Source: Tanypteryx hageni (Eukaryota > Arthropoda > Insecta > Odonata > Petaluridae). Taken from it: 64,000 bases of DNA. The notes below the pieces were generated by a model that searched no databases, was not told where the DNA came from, and worked only from the letters and a program-made list of their open reading frames with translations. Positions 46,003 through 58,147 of this stretch are shown in pieces. Position 1 is the first letter of the stretch. Each line of letters begins with the position of its first letter. The position numbers were made by a program, and so were the translations under genes. Where the stretch lies: NCBI GenBank assembly GCA_028673005.1, contig CM054115.1, positions 189,166,548-189,230,547 on the forward strand, read 5' to 3'.

Positions 46003-48069
46003 ATAATATAAACGGAGTAATTAATGGAGATGAGAAAATATATGCTGTAATGATGAATTACCATCTTTTAATCAATTATTCAATACTCCGTTAAAGCCCA
46101 CTCGTAATTTTTCCGGGAAATTACACTTGTGTTAATCCAAAAATGAATTAAAATTCAATAAAGAAATATTTACTTTTTCTAACAACCACATTATTGAAAT
46201 ATTCAATTCCGCTTGTCTGTGATTTTGATCAATAGCTAGAAAAAAACTGATAGTATCCCTGATCAGCACACATTCCATTAGTTAGCTAATTTGCACAGGC
46301 TGGATAAAAGATGCTTACTTAAATGAAACATAGATTTCAGTACAATGTTGTGGCACAATATTTTTCCGTCTGATTCAATGCTAAACGCTTTACTTTAATT
46401 CGCATCCAATTTATCCGATGTTTCGAAACTTGGTATTATTTAACGTGGCTGACTCGTCGAATTTCCTCGACTCGTTAGTGCGTTCCTCATTGCGGCGAAT
46501 AAACACCGATAACCACTCTAAAGCCACATCCGGTCCTTTTCCGTATTTTTTAGAATTTTCCGCATCAGTAGTAACCTCGCATCCATCGACATCTATACAT
46601 GTTGTTTTTGACCGAGTTCGACTTTGACCAGTTCGTCCTAAATCCTGCCCTTCAACGTACTGTTTGATCGACGGGTAGTTGCACATAAAACGGAATCTGA
46701 AAAACCCAAGCCCAAGCAAAGATGGCAACACCGCGTACGATCGTAAAAGGATTTGGAGCAATTAATTTTACCAAAGTATCCGACGTAAATCTCACCAACA
46801 TTCTGTATACTAAATTTCAACCGAAGTCGGGATGTATCAGACTTGCAGGTCGAAAGTCTGCCATTCTCAGAAGCGAAGAAACAGATTTGGAACGATCGTC
46901 TGCGCCGGCCGGTCGGATCCTCTCCGCCTATCCCGAATATTTTTCCGCTTGCGTCTTAATGAATTTCGCTGCAACTTACGAGCTTTATCGACGTGCGTAT
47001 CATTTCCGGGCTCACTCCGTCTCGTTCAGCGATGTTACATTAAAAAGAATACACACAGAAGTTGTTCCGGAAAAAATGTTTTGCGACTAACGGCGAAGCA
47101 GAGTTTTATAATGGCGCCCCACTCGGAAAAGATGAGGCAGGATGGACAAACGGCGAGGGAATTGACCGGTAATTGCTCAGGACAGGGCAGAAGGGAGGGA
47201 GGTGAGAAGTGCGGAGGACGGGCAGATGAGGGAGACGAGAAAGGAGAGAGGAGGCAGAAAGGAGTAGATGGAGAGAATGCGGGAAGGGAGAGAGAGAGAG
47301 AGAAGCGGGGAGGCGGAGGAGAGGCGAGTTTTTCCCACATGCGTCCCGGGAGCAGTTCTTAAAGGACGAGTCCTTCCCTTCTGTCCGTCCGCGAGGTAAC
47401 TAGTCAAACTGGTTAATAACCCGCAGAAAGTCCTTTCAAATGTCCCCTCCCCTCTCTCCTGGCGCTTCTTTCTCTCTCCGCCTGTCTTTTAATCTCGCCT
47501 CCATTACATCTCAGAATCTCTCCCCGCCTCTAACACGCTCTATCTCTGCCTCACTCTCTGCCTCCGGCACATGCCGCGCCACCTAACAGGTGACTCAAAC
47601 CCCTCACCACTCTCCTGAGACCGCTCCCCATCCAGCCATTCTCTCGCCTCCTATCCCATTGACAATCTTGACTTGAAAAAACACACCAATTTAGCAACAC
47701 ATCAAGATGGCAAAAATATGTTAATGCCGAAAAACTTTTTGTTATGTTTGTTGTTGTTATCCCCCGCGAGAATGTTCCAATAGTTCTCGCAAAGAGTTTT
47801 TTATTGGCGGGATATTCTGTTGCGGAAATAGTTACCGTTATTCGGACCGCTATTTTGAATTCGCATCTGGGGCGCGCGGAAAACGAGAGGGGGAAACGGG
47901 TAGGAAGGGGAGGAATATGGGGGTGGGGGAATGGACAGCGGGGAAGTGGGTGGGGAGGCACCGACCCTCGCCTTTGATCTCCGCACCTCTTATGACATTG
48001 TCGACACTCGCGGAAACGCCGATGTGGATCAATCTCTGCGGATTCATAATGCAGGAGAATAACGGCCAT
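46003..48069. other. No confirmed gene; GC-rich purine tract at 47200-47330
   Basis: 46400-47100 and 47850-48010 are GC/CpG-richer with several overlapping frames (to about 170 codons) but no recognisable domain. 47200-47330 is a purine-rich tract with GAGAGAGAGAGA. These could be unannotated exons or regulatory DNA; nothing supports a specific call. Confidence 0.4.
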
Positions 48070-48896
48070 AAGAATTTCATTTCATTTTTTAATATCTTTG
48101 AGAACAAAATAGAAGTAATGTTTTCGTATCTAGAAGCTATTTCTGCATGGTGTAAGGAATGCCAGTTAGAGATCAACCAAAAGAAAAGCTGCGTCATCAA
48201 TTTCTGGAAAACCAAGAGTATCTCGTTGGATGTTAATTATTCGTTGGACGGAGTAGAGATTCCAGTTTCAGACTCGATTAAATACCTCGGAGTCACGATC
48301 CATCGTGATCTCTCGTGGGACACCCACATTCGCCGATTGATAGGTGCCGCTAACAAAAAGCTGGCCTTTATAGGGAGAATAGTTCGAAATAGCTCCGAAA
48401 AAGTGAAAGAATTATGTTATTTATTCTTGGTTCGACCGCAGGTCGAATATGCTTCAGCTGTGTGGGATCCATACGAAAAGGGACTCACTAACGAGATAGA
48501 AAAGGTTCAGCGCAGGGCAGCTAGATTTGTAAAGAGGAATTACGATAGTAAACAAAGCGTAACATCATTAATAGAAAATCTGAAATGGACATCGTTAGAG
48601 GAACGTAGGCTGCAGGCTAGAATTAAACTACTGGAAAAATTTATGTCGGAGGGACTAGCGAATGAGGTAGTAGGACTTATCAGAAGCCCGACGTATCTCG
48701 GAAGGCAGAACAGTGAGGATAAGATTCGCGAGATCGACTGTAGAACGGAGCGATATAGAGGATCGTTTTTCCCTAGGACGATAAGAGACCATAATAGAAA
48801 AAGATAACGTAGGAAAACTATGGACCCTTGGTGCACTGCACCCCCTGCCATCCACCAAAAAGGTGACTTGCAGGGTATAATGTAGATGTAGATGTA
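48070..48896 (+). mobile_element. CR1/L2-group LINE 3' end, copy 2 (open frame)
   Basis: A 5'-truncated LINE of the same family as 1-589. The reading frame is intact to TAA at 48805-48807. It holds the end of the reverse transcriptase (AWCKECQLEINQKKSCVINF, IKYLGVTIHRDLSWDTHI) and the C-terminal region (VEYASAVWDPYEKG, VQRRAARFVKRNYDS, SLEERRLQARIKLL, SFFPRTIRDHNRKR). The catalytic YADD lies upstream and is lost. The 3' UTR has the CCCTGC/GCAGGG hairpin and the GTAGAT tail. The open frame implies a more recent insertion than copy 1. The 5' junction lies between about 48070 and 48120; the ORF upstream of it is host DNA read by chance. Confidence 0.88.
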
Positions 48897-50078
48897 TCTA
48901 AATGTATGTAGCCGGCGAAACTCGGAATGATGCATAATTCACAAAGTTAAATCGATCGGTGCTATCTTTCGAAACATATGTGGATGTGGATTGGCCGTAG
49001 TTCAAAACTCTCCGATGTCACCTAAAAATGCCAATACGACGACTAAAGTTTGTTTTCGGAGTAGAGACTTCATAGCAACTATAAATCGTATTTTGAATGG
49101 ATCTCAAAAAAATACGTAATATTCATTTCCTTTCGAGTTTCCAGATCCGTACATAAACAATAACTAACATCAGGACAGAAGAAACCATTAACCGCGTATT
49201 TAATTCCGCGAAAATTTCGCAGCGAGATCCTTAATTTCCTTATTCTCATGTGCCACAAACCAGAAGAGATGTGAACGAAAGTGAAACGCGGAGAATTTCG
49301 GACGGGATCTTTAATCGGGTCACGCGCCATGCTTTGGGGGCGGCGAGGGTCCGGCTGGCCGCGAAAAAAGGCCCTCGAGCACACGTGCGCTCCCTTTACT
49401 CTAGGGCGACCTCTCCAGCGAATCAACGGAAAAATGTTATTTCAATTATGCGATAACGTCGTCTCTCTCTCTCCCTAAGAATTTGTTGAAGAAACCGCAG
49501 AGCTTGAGTTACAGAAAGCAAATTTTGAGTTGAAGCCATAGATGGAAAATAATGACGACGTGAAAAATGAAAATTTCATTCGTTGGAGTTGGTAATGTCG
49601 TCTCTCTTCTTTTGTAAGGAAAGAGTTGATTTTTGATTGCAAATAGAAAAACAAAATCCCCCGTCACACTACTTTTTCCAGTAAAAAACCTCAGCCGCTA
49701 CAATCTGATGGAAACCAGAGAGAGAGAATCTGGAATAATCATTCGACGCGGTTGATTCGTATAAAACTGTTAAACCATTCGTCTTTATCAATTCCGAAAC
49801 TAAAGGGGAATATATTTTGGTTTTTGCGCAGTTCCTCTTTTCAATTCCGAATAGAATCGCATTTTTTCTTGGAAGATTAACTTTTGTGAAATTTAAAGCG
49901 ACCGCGGTCAATACGATCGCCTCGCAAGTGCGATATTCGCATTGCTATTTTCGCGAGTACTACTTTTCCTGATAAAGTGTTTTAATGTGAAAATACTTAC
50001 TCTTCGGTGATTCTTCTCTGTGACGCATTTCATCACCTTGTATATATATGCAGATTCGTGAACTTCACACGTTCTCGC
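48897..50078. other. No gene seen
   Basis: Mixed DNA with a GC-richer patch at 49260-49420. Short frames there lack recognisable motifs. Confidence 0.5.
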
Positions 50079-50081
50079 TAA

Positions 50082-51258
50082 GGCAGCGGCTACGCTGCAA
50101 CCGGATCAGACCCGACCCGACCTCCAGACCCGATCAGACCGCCCGACCTGACAGTGGCTACAGTGGTTCAGACTACTAGTCGGGCGACGTTGTGCTCCGT
50201 GAATCCTTCGAGTCATGAGCTCCTCAAGTTCCGACGACGAGTGGGACGAATATTTATTAGAAAACTCCCTTCATAAGTGGAATCGAAATAGGCGGTTTTG
50301 GTTGCATTTAAAACGTGTGAAATTGAGAAACTATCCGGGAAAATTAATGTTTTATTAATAACTATTAAAGTTGCTTGCAATTGTGCTAGCATTTCAGCTC
50401 GCTTTGCTGATTTTACATTATGAAATCTCATGGAGAATTAGGATTGAGAACCTCCTCAATGAAAAATTACCTTTAAAATGAATAGTCATTATATGCGCAT
50501 TAAGAAACGCGTTGGGTGATGCTTGCTTGTTTTCTGCAAATGCACGATATCTCGACGTGATGACGTCACCAAGAATCAGGATCATTTTATTTTGCTTTCC
50601 CTAGCCTTTATATGATCTGTAAGGTATCGTTTAAAAATTTTATTCAGGTAGTGGACAACATTGGTTACAAAAAGTTTGCTAGTGCTTGTATCTACAACTT
50701 ATAGTTTCCGAGATAAAAATTATCAAATTTTAATAATCGTACATTGATTACCAATTTCCTACCTTGCCCTTATATGATCTGTAAGGTATCCATTAAAATT
50801 TTTATTCATAAGGAGGATAGAATTTGCTACAAATATTTTGCAAAAGCTCATTCGTATAAATTATGGTTTCCGAGATAAAAATTATCAAACTTTAATGCAC
50901 AAATGGGGTAAAAACAACCCCTAAAAATTAACATTTTTGAAATTTACAATTTTTCTGTTTGATTGTGGCCAAAAACCTATAATCGTGCCAAATTTCAAGT
51001 CTCTAGCTCCTCTTGTACTATTTTTATTGCATCTCAACATTCAACTGCACGGTAGAAAGTCGGGCGAAAAATCAAACTGGTTTGGTTTCTTCCGACCGCT
51101 TTAAGCGGTTTGACGAAGTCGGGTCAAGTCTGTTACGGTCGGGCGGTGTCAATGTAGCCACTCAAACCTAAAACTGTACGTTTGATTCCACCCGACAAGG
51201 CTGAAGACGGATCTGAAGATCGGGTCGGGTCTGATCCGGTTGCAGTGTAGCCGCTGCC
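50082..51258. mobile_element. PIF/Harbinger-type element, internally deleted, 1.2 kb
   Basis: Ends are near-perfect inverted repeats of about 39 bp (GGCAGCGGCTAC-CTGCAACC, then GGATCAGACCCGACCCGA, one mismatch), flanked by a 3-bp duplication TAA (50079-50081 and 51259-51261), the usual Harbinger target. Subterminal inverted motifs (GTCGGGCGA/TCGGGCGGT) follow. Inside is a short ORF at 50215-50358. 50570-50900 holds two tandem copies of a sequence (CTTTATATGATCTGTAAGGT, TTTCCGAGATAAAAATTATC) shared with TIR-A-related DNA at 18420-18560. Confidence 0.85.
50215..50358 (+). pseudogene. N-terminal fragment of a Harbinger-type protein (probable)
   Basis: A 47-codon ATG-led frame: MSSSSSDDEWDEYLLENSLH, then KWNRNRRFWLHLK, then a stop. 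The acidic serine-rich start followed by a tryptophan/arginine stretch resembles the N-termini of PIF/Harbinger DDE-4 nucleases, and its position just inside the 5' inverted repeat agrees. The catalytic domain is missing. Assignment rests mainly on context. Confidence 0.5.
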
Positions 51259-51261
51259 TAA

Positions 51262-53579
51262 GGCTCTACGTTCCAAAAGATATCTTCCAAATATATATTT
51301 ATAAAACGCATTTAACTAGCATATTAAGCTTTGATCAATGCTTATATAACACCCCTAAAACGGAATTGCTCGATAAACCGTCTCCAAGCGTTCGTAATGT
51401 TAATTTTAATGTGTGATTTTTATACAGTAAATCTTTGAGATACATTCTACGAGAGATGATCGCCGTATTGCATTAACGGTTCCTTCTCGAAAGAGCTATT
51501 TTGTATTTATTATCGCGTAATTTCCATCCGGGTGTTTTTCACTCTCAGCGGCCGACCCAGTTGCATGCGATTTGACTTTTGCTTCATCGACACTCTCGAG
51601 GGCCACGGGGACCAGCGCTATCGATCGCCAAACCACCAAAAGCGACCCTTTAACGGACGCCGAACTGGTTAATCCATCCTCAAGCTGTCTTCTGGTACCA
51701 TTTGGGTTTATCCAGAGTTTATCGACCGAGAAGCCTTACAATTGGGGGATTTCACTGAATTTTCTCGAGGAGAGTTTAGAACGGTGGAATGAAACGTTTT
51801 TCTGCTGTCTGAAATTCTTTATTCATGCATAAAATGCGTGACACTGACAGCGTTCCATAATTAAATCCGTTCACCTACGTTACGGAAAGTAATTCCTATA
51901 ATGTGAGACATCTTGAATGCAATACGGGATAATTGCAATTCGAAGTGAAATTAAAATAAAAGCACATGTTATTGTGAATTAGCGTCCGATGGGCAATCTC
52001 TTCGCGTGTCTAATGGTAGCACACATGACTTAGGTTGCTCACCCTTGGATTATGACAGAGGGCTTAATTATTATAAAATAATTCCAAACTCTTCGAATCG
52101 AGCTACCATAAATCGAATTTTCCATTATTCCAATATGAATTTTCTCATCTTTAACATACCCCTGCGCTGACCTGAAGGCCTATAAATACCAACGACATCA
52201 ACAGAATTTCACATCAGTCGAATTACTTTTTCTTTTCTTTGTTTGAAATCATTGAGATTCAACTACGACGACTTCCGACAGAAATCTCTTCAAATTCATC
52301 TGTGAATTCGACTTTGGACGCTTCGAATAAAAGACCACGAAAGGGTCGAAACGGATCCTCGATTTCCTGAACAGAGAATCTTTCGAAACGGTTCTGGGCC
52401 CGAAAGGATGTCCTGAGTTGCATCGCTCGAGAAGTGTTCGCCAGTTTTCTACCGTAGAATCATAGGCATTGCACAAACACGCAACGCACCTTTGGTGTTT
52501 CGTTCGTCGTGGGGCGAAACTCATCCATTCCCAACGTCCACCGCGCAATGAACAATTGAGGACGTTGGCCGAAGATTGCGAAAGGTGGCGAGGGTGCACG
52601 TGAACCGAGAACCGCATTTCGCCACAGCGCCCTTGCCTCCCGGTGCGCGCCATTTGCACTCGCCTATGCACTGCAGAATTGTTCATAAACGCCGCCTGGA
52701 GAGAGAATATACGCGCACGTTTTAAGAATTGCGCGAGGGATTCTTATAGCGCGGCCAGTCGATTGGACCTCTTCTGATTTTTTTTCATCCGTGTTTAGTC
52801 GCTTTGGATTCGTCCTCAGAGGTAATGGCTGTTATGGTACACGTCACTCTCTTTCTTCATCCATCTCGCTCCAGCTCTCTTTGTCTCTCAATTTTTTCTC
52901 CGGGGACTAGCGTTACGACAGCACGGGACGTGATTTTTCAAATGTTATTGTTCTCGAAGTTGCCCATTTATTTTTCCTGCAAGCAAAATATTCTTTTCGG
53001 GAGGAGGGAGATTGTAATTACAAGAAGCTAGAAAATTTTTTGACGACTGCTGAAATTGTTCAGACCTGCACGCCATTGCAAATTAATTTTATTGAAAGGT
53101 ACCAGGATGCAAAAAGAAGAAACTACGCTACCGGTGATGCGCGTTCCATTTTAGATAAAGCGATTCAATTCTTTTTAGTCGTACACAGAGTGAATGAGTG
53201 TTTTGTTAAGCGCAACGCGCACCCGAATTTTCTCACCTCCGCGCCAGTGAGTGGTCCCGCGGAGGGCTTAAATCACATCCTGTCGCTTCTTTCGTTGCGC
53301 GGAGATGCTTTCCAGCGCCGACCTTTTTACTTTAATCTACCGCGCCAATTCTTCTTCGGGTTTTTCCCCGAAAACATTCTCGAGTACATGAGATCGCCGT
53401 CGCGTTGCCCCCTAAACCGTTCACCCTCGATACATTTCCATATGCGCGCGCCTAAATATATTTTCGGCGCCGCTTCTCCGCTCGCCGCAGAAGCATCCGG
53501 TAGAAGCCTATGTTCGCCCGAATGACAGCGGCGAAGAAGATTCGAGGCCATCGGAACCTAGACAAAGGGCGAGACGCGT
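51262..53579. other. No confirmed gene; CpG-rich patches
   Basis: 51540-51720, 52380-52650 and 53040-53560 are GC/CpG-richer than their surroundings. A 161-codon + frame (53040-53525) and a 145-codon minus frame (52686-52249) are open but show no domain, signal or membrane pattern that I recognise. A weak A-box-like TCTAATGGTAGCACA occurs at about 52009 without a B box. Confidence 0.4.
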
Positions 53580-53870
53580 GCTTCGCGAGGGAGAGGAGGG
53601 GAGGAGCGGAGGGGAGGAGCGGAGGGGGAGGGGAAGAGCGGTGGGGAAGGGGAGGAGCGGAGGGGGAGGGGAGGAGCGTAGGGGGAGGGGAGGAGAGGAG
53701 CGGGAGGGGAGGAGAGGAGCGGGAGGGGAGGAGAGGAGCGGGAGGGGAGGAGAGGAGAGGAGGGGGAGGGTGGAGAGGAGGGGGAGGGGAGGAGAGGAGC
53801 GGAGGGGGAGGGGAGGAGAGAAGAGGAGGGGGAGGAGAGAAGAGGAGAGGGAGGGGAGGGAGATAGGATG
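53580..53870. repeat. G-rich polypurine minisatellite
   Basis: A + strand purine-only tract with few interruptions. It has a 19-bp unit GGGAGGGGAGGAGAGGAGC in at least three consecutive copies (about 53693-53750) and variable GGGGAGGAGCGGAGGG units on both sides. G-run spacing would allow G-quadruplexes, and the strand bias would allow triplex DNA. Frames of over 100 codons on both strands here are repeat artefacts. Confidence 0.93.
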
Positions 53871-54169
53871 GGAAAGGGAAAGCGAACCGTCGGACGTATG
53901 AATGAAAAGGACGCGCATCTTCGCTTTACGTGAGCGTGTGATCCGAGTTTCGCAGTACGACTCACATAATCCGGTCGAAGCGTCCGTCGAATCTAAATCA
54001 GATTGAACGAGTCTGATAATTCGATCGATGTCATGTCTTGTATCAGATTCGTTGATGTGAAAGGATGAAACTATTTTGTGGATCCCATTTCTAGTCCAGC
54101 TTCCATTCCATTTTAGATGATATTCCGACGTAACTTTTATTCATCTATCAATTGAACAAAAAAATGTAT
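53871..54169. other. No gene seen
   Basis: Short unique stretch between the minisatellite and the tRNA-like sequence. Confidence 0.4.
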
Positions 54170-54247
54170 GCCAAAGGCAAGATTCGAACCCGCGACCTCA
54201 ATGTTGTGAGCCAGGCAGGCCAACCGCCCCTCTACCAATGTCAGTCA
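54170..54247 (-). repeat. tRNA-like sequence (SINE head or tRNA pseudogene)
   Basis: Minus strand: A-box-like TTGGTAGAGGGGCGGTTGG and a perfect B box GGGTTCGAATC at tRNA-like distance. The middle reads CTGCCTGGCTCACAAC, which does not form a clean 5-bp stem with a 7-base anticodon loop. The acceptor ends pair poorly. It is therefore called tRNA-derived rather than a functional tRNA. Confidence 0.55.
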
Positions 54248-56329
54248 TCTACATGAATGGACGTAGATGTTAGTTTTGCACATGATCAACCGTGACATCG
54301 AATGGTATAAAAAGTTTTGCTTAGCATTTATTACCGATATTTGTTAATGTTAAGAAGAATTAATGGCGTCATCTTCATTTCGCAATATAAATTTCTTTTC
54401 ATATTGCTAATTATATGAAAGAGTTTGCATAGATTTAATGGATCAGATTTCATTGTGATGCTGTGTATGATCCAGAGATTTGCATTAACACCAGGACGCC
54501 CGGACTTAGCTCACCCCCCTAGAACGCTCAACCGGGTCAATTTGATCCGCGCTCTGAAATATCACCTTTTATAGCTTGCAACTGCGAAATTAAAAGCGAT
54601 ACATTATATTCGTGATTTAAGCAATTATAAGTTATGTTTCTATTTAGAAAATTTTGCCAAACTCATGGTAAAAAATGTTTGTAACATTTTTTTAAAAAGA
54701 AAGTTCTATAGTAATTTTTCAACGTGATAAATATTTTGCTGCTCTCTAATGAGAATGTACGCTTAAAGAAAGACATCATTTTCCATAGAGATATGTTGGG
54801 ATGTGGCACTTTAATAAATCGGAAATGCTAGTGAAAAACTGTTAGTATGTATGTGGTAATAACCTACTAAAAAATAAAGGCATTATTTCTTCATGAGTAA
54901 TTATTGCGTTTAAATAAGGTATAATTTTTCTATTCAGACTAACTAGGTATTGTTTATAAACAGCATGAGCCAGTACACTCATGTCAGAAACTTAAAAAAA
55001 TAAGTACAAACGTCATCGAAATGTTAATTTTGAAAAAATATTTGAAAATCACGCAAGGATTGCATAACAGCGAAAAAACGTAAAAAAACTTATGCTCAAG
55101 TAATATAAGGCAGATCCATATTTACCAACATGAATAATAAATTAGGTGCGGGTAGCAATAAAATGTACATAATTAAAATTTACTCAGAGATAAACTCGAT
55201 AAATATAAAAAGGCATTAATAGTCGGACATTCAGGTTGAAAGCACTCATTTCGCTTGCAAATACTACGAACAGGTTGAAGAAGAAAATCATGTATGCAAA
55301 CTACTGATATGTAAAGGCCATCCACGTTTATTCTTCACACCAAATTTACAAAATGAAAATTTCGATGAAATTTTTGAGGCAATTAAAATTTATTTTCTAT
55401 TTTTGAGTGCATCATAAAAGTATGTGCTATTGAAAAACCTTTTTTTATTATTTACTTTTGAGTCTTCAAACTTTTTAAATTTTACAAATTTAATTCTTTA
55501 TTTACAGAGTCCCTATTTATTTATATTTATTCTCGAAGGAAATTGTTGAAACGCGTAACAAAATTTGATAGTTTAAAATGTACCGCGAATGTGGATTATG
55601 TGCAAAATTTCAGCTCTGTAGCGTTTGTGGATCCAAAGATATAATGCATCAACGATGTTGAACGATGCTCAAGCCAACTTCAAGAAAAGTGTGTAAAAAG
55701 CAGGGCTACCACAATATTAGAAATAATAATTTTCTAATTTCAAAGCGAATACATTAGTACAGGTTTATACTACGGCGAATTTGACGAAAAGCACTCCTGT
55801 ACAACGGGAAGCCCGTGTGCATCCCAACTTGTTTTATTTTTTAGATTTAGAACTCAATGCTCTCCTCGCCAAGATAGCTCGGATTTCTTATCGACTCCTA
55901 CACTAATGTAGATCAGAACAAAATGATAACGCAAAAGTTTTTTTTGCATAGAAGCATTCCTTCGCCGTAAACTCGTCATTACGTAAAAGTCTTGACCGTA
56001 AAACTACGATCTATAAATGCGTAGTAATTCGCACAAAAACGTGCGTTATCTTAGGGCGACATCTCCGGCGACCTTCCACCCTATGAAACGTTCTCTCCAA
56101 CAATCTCTCGTATTCCCCATAACCAGAAAAAAAGACACACCGTTCTTTTTTCGCCTCTTAGCCCAGAGCATAGAAATTCTGCTCAGACCTCTCCCCTCGG
56201 CTCTCCTTCGCCTGTAGGTCTCCCGGTGCAAAATTAAGGCGACGCCATTAACCTATCGAACCTACCGGTACACACGATGGCTTCTCCGATCGCGTCTCAT
56301 TCCCTAGCGTCCTTGGGCACGCCATAATC
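54248..56329. other. No gene seen
   Basis: AT-rich. At about 55605 AAATTTCAGCTCTGTAGCG resembles the unit of the foldback arms (25330-25901), a possible single monomer elsewhere. No coding feature. Confidence 0.45.
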
Positions 56330-56425
56330 CGCTCCATCTCCCTCCCTCGTCCTCCCTTCCCCGCCCTCTCTTCCCCTCCCTCCCCTCTCTCTCTCTCTCG
56401 CACACAAAACAGAGAGAGAGATAAA
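56330..56425. repeat. CT-rich low-complexity tract
   Basis: CTCCCTCC, CCCTCCC and a CT dinucleotide run, then GAGAGAGAGA at 56411. It lies in a GC-richer segment (56040-56700) without recognised genes. Confidence 0.8.
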
Positions 56426-56775
56426 CTCGACCTCCGACCGCGACCGAAACCGCCGCGGTCACTCCGAAAGCTTTCGACTGATCGCAGGGCACGTCTCCGT
56501 CATTTCGGACGAGGTTAGGTGAAAGGAGGCAAACGACACACATTCAGCCTCCCAGCATCCATTTACTCCCCTCCCTTATGAGCTTCAACTCTCCAGAAAG
56601 GGTTACCGCGAGGTCCTTCTACCACCCTCCGCCTTCCTTACTCTCTCCTTCCTTACTAACTAAATCCGTCGCCAATATCGGATCTCTCGGTGAGAAGGCA
56701 AAAATGTCCATCATTGCTTTGCGTACTTCATAAAAACGGTTCACGTGTCCCTATGCGTGCTTATATGCTTTAGAA

Positions 56776-57011
56776 CAGTGTTTCTCAACCATTCTTGAGC
56801 CGCGAACCCCCTACGAGGCCTCACAATAACTGCGGACCCACTCACCTTCAATTCATACATTTTTCATACATTGTCTCGTTTTTTCACACTGAAATATTAA
56901 TCAGAATTGCACGCGGGATCAAACAAGTTATAGATAAAAATAAACATCATGTCCTACTTGACTCGCAGACCCCCGAGAAATAACGCGCGCACCCCCAGTT
57001 GAGAGGCACTG
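56776..57011. mobile_element. hAT-type MITE, 236 bp
   Basis: Inverted ends CAGTGTTTCTCAACC and the inverse of CAGTGCCTCTCAACT, with GAGCCGCGAACCCCC and GACCCCCGAGAAATAACG inside. This is the classic composition of hAT (Charlie-like) MITEs. The flanks CTTTAGAA and CTTTAAGG agree at five of eight positions, a weathered target duplication. Confidence 0.88.
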
Positions 57012-57329
57012 CTTTAAGGGGAGTGTTTTCAAAACGGCGTGCCGTCAGACATAACTGGTGTACCGCGGAGTTTTGGAAGAAGCGGAAGAACTACACTGGA
57101 AATGGGAGGACCGTGTGCCACCAAAATTTCTTTATTTGTGTAAGTGTGCCGTGGAATGAAACTGTTTGGGAAGCACGCTTCAAAGCCCGTTGTTTACCTA
57201 AACAATGGTGTGACGCAAAGAGCCGGGAGGTGCGTCGTAGAAAATTTTTATAGCGACTTCTAAGTAAATTTTGTTTAGAAGACATTTTGTCTTTCTCTTT
57301 CGTCACTCAGAGCAAAAATAAAAACAATG
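57012..57329. other. No gene seen
   Basis: GC-intermediate stretch between two hAT MITEs. An 84-codon frame (56999-57253) starts inside the MITE and is not credible. Confidence 0.45.
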
Positions 57330-57337
57330 TTTAGGCT

Positions 57338-57485
57338 CAGTGGCGTACCGGAAAATGTGTGGGCCCCCCGCCAAAACAAAATTGAAGTCCCGGAAAAAAA
57401 TTGAAGGGCCTCAGGAAAAAATATGGTCCCCCTCTACCCACCCCCCATCTCCGCGGGGGCTGCGGGGGTGTCCGCTACGCCACTG
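57338..57485. mobile_element. hAT-type MITE, 148 bp
   Basis: Inverted ends CAGTGGCGTACC / GCTACGCCACTG, flanked by a perfect 8-bp duplication TTTAGGCT (57330-57337 and 57486-57493). Interior GGGCCCCCCGCC and CCGCGGGGGCTGCGGGGGTG. A well-defined, relatively recent copy. Confidence 0.94.
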
Positions 57486-57493
57486 TTTAGGCT

Positions 57494-58139
57494 TAAACTC
57501 TTCATCATTACGCACTACTCTTTTTTTAGATCGGCGGATAGTAACCTGCGCTGTGCCTCGCACGTGAGCATCGACCGTTATTTGTGTCGCGACAGAAAAA
57601 AGGTACCAAATTTTAAGTCTCTAAGTTTCTTGGTTTTCGAGATATGCTGTCCACACAAGCACACATTGCCTTTTATTAATATAGGTTAATTATAGATAAG
57701 GAGCAAAATTACGTTGTAGAGACAAACGATTCTCTACCTAGAAATTGTGTTGAAAATGTTGGCTGAAGGCAGACACTGATAGTTTAGGATAAACTAGAGA
57801 CGTTGAAAATACAGTATATGCCGACTGATGTGATTATGTTGGGTTCATTTTAACTGATAACATTAAGCGGATGATAACAGTAAATGGCAGCATTGCCTAA
57901 ACTCGAATTGGTTTTGGATTATACGTTTGATTACTACTACCGGATAATAACATTAACCAATGATAATAATAAGAGGCATCTGCTATAGCTCCGACCATAT
58001 TGAAAGATGTTCTTTCCAGCACGCATGCAGAAACTATTTTGAAGCTATCTTCAATTCTAAACCCAAAAATAGGTCTCAACCTACGGAGTCCTTGTTGAAA
58101 CCGGTCGTTTAATTGAATTTCATACTGCATCTGATCAAT
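57494..58139. other. No gene seen
   Basis: AT-rich. 57600-57690 (TTTTCGAGATATGCTGTCC, CACACAAGCACACATTGCC) has the flavour of a dispersed element 3' end but could not be assigned. Confidence 0.4.
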
Positions 58140-58147
58140 TTATGATT

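Noticed and set aside
47551..48069. 172-codon minus-strand open frame beside the LINE at 48070
   Set aside because: Proline-rich translation of GC-rich DNA; no domain and overlaps other equally open frames.
47917..48069. Upstream extension of the LINE reverse-transcriptase frame
   Set aside because: This part has no similarity to the LINE protein; it is flanking DNA that happens to be in frame with the 5'-truncated insert.
52000..52065. tRNA-like A-box (TCTAATGGTAGCACA)
   Set aside because: No B box at the right distance and no cloverleaf.
52249..52686. 145-codon minus-strand open frame
   Set aside because: Composition typical of GC-rich antisense DNA, no motif recognised.
53508..53918. 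Long overlapping frames (107-136 codons) on both strands
   Set aside because: Produced by the polypurine minisatellite.
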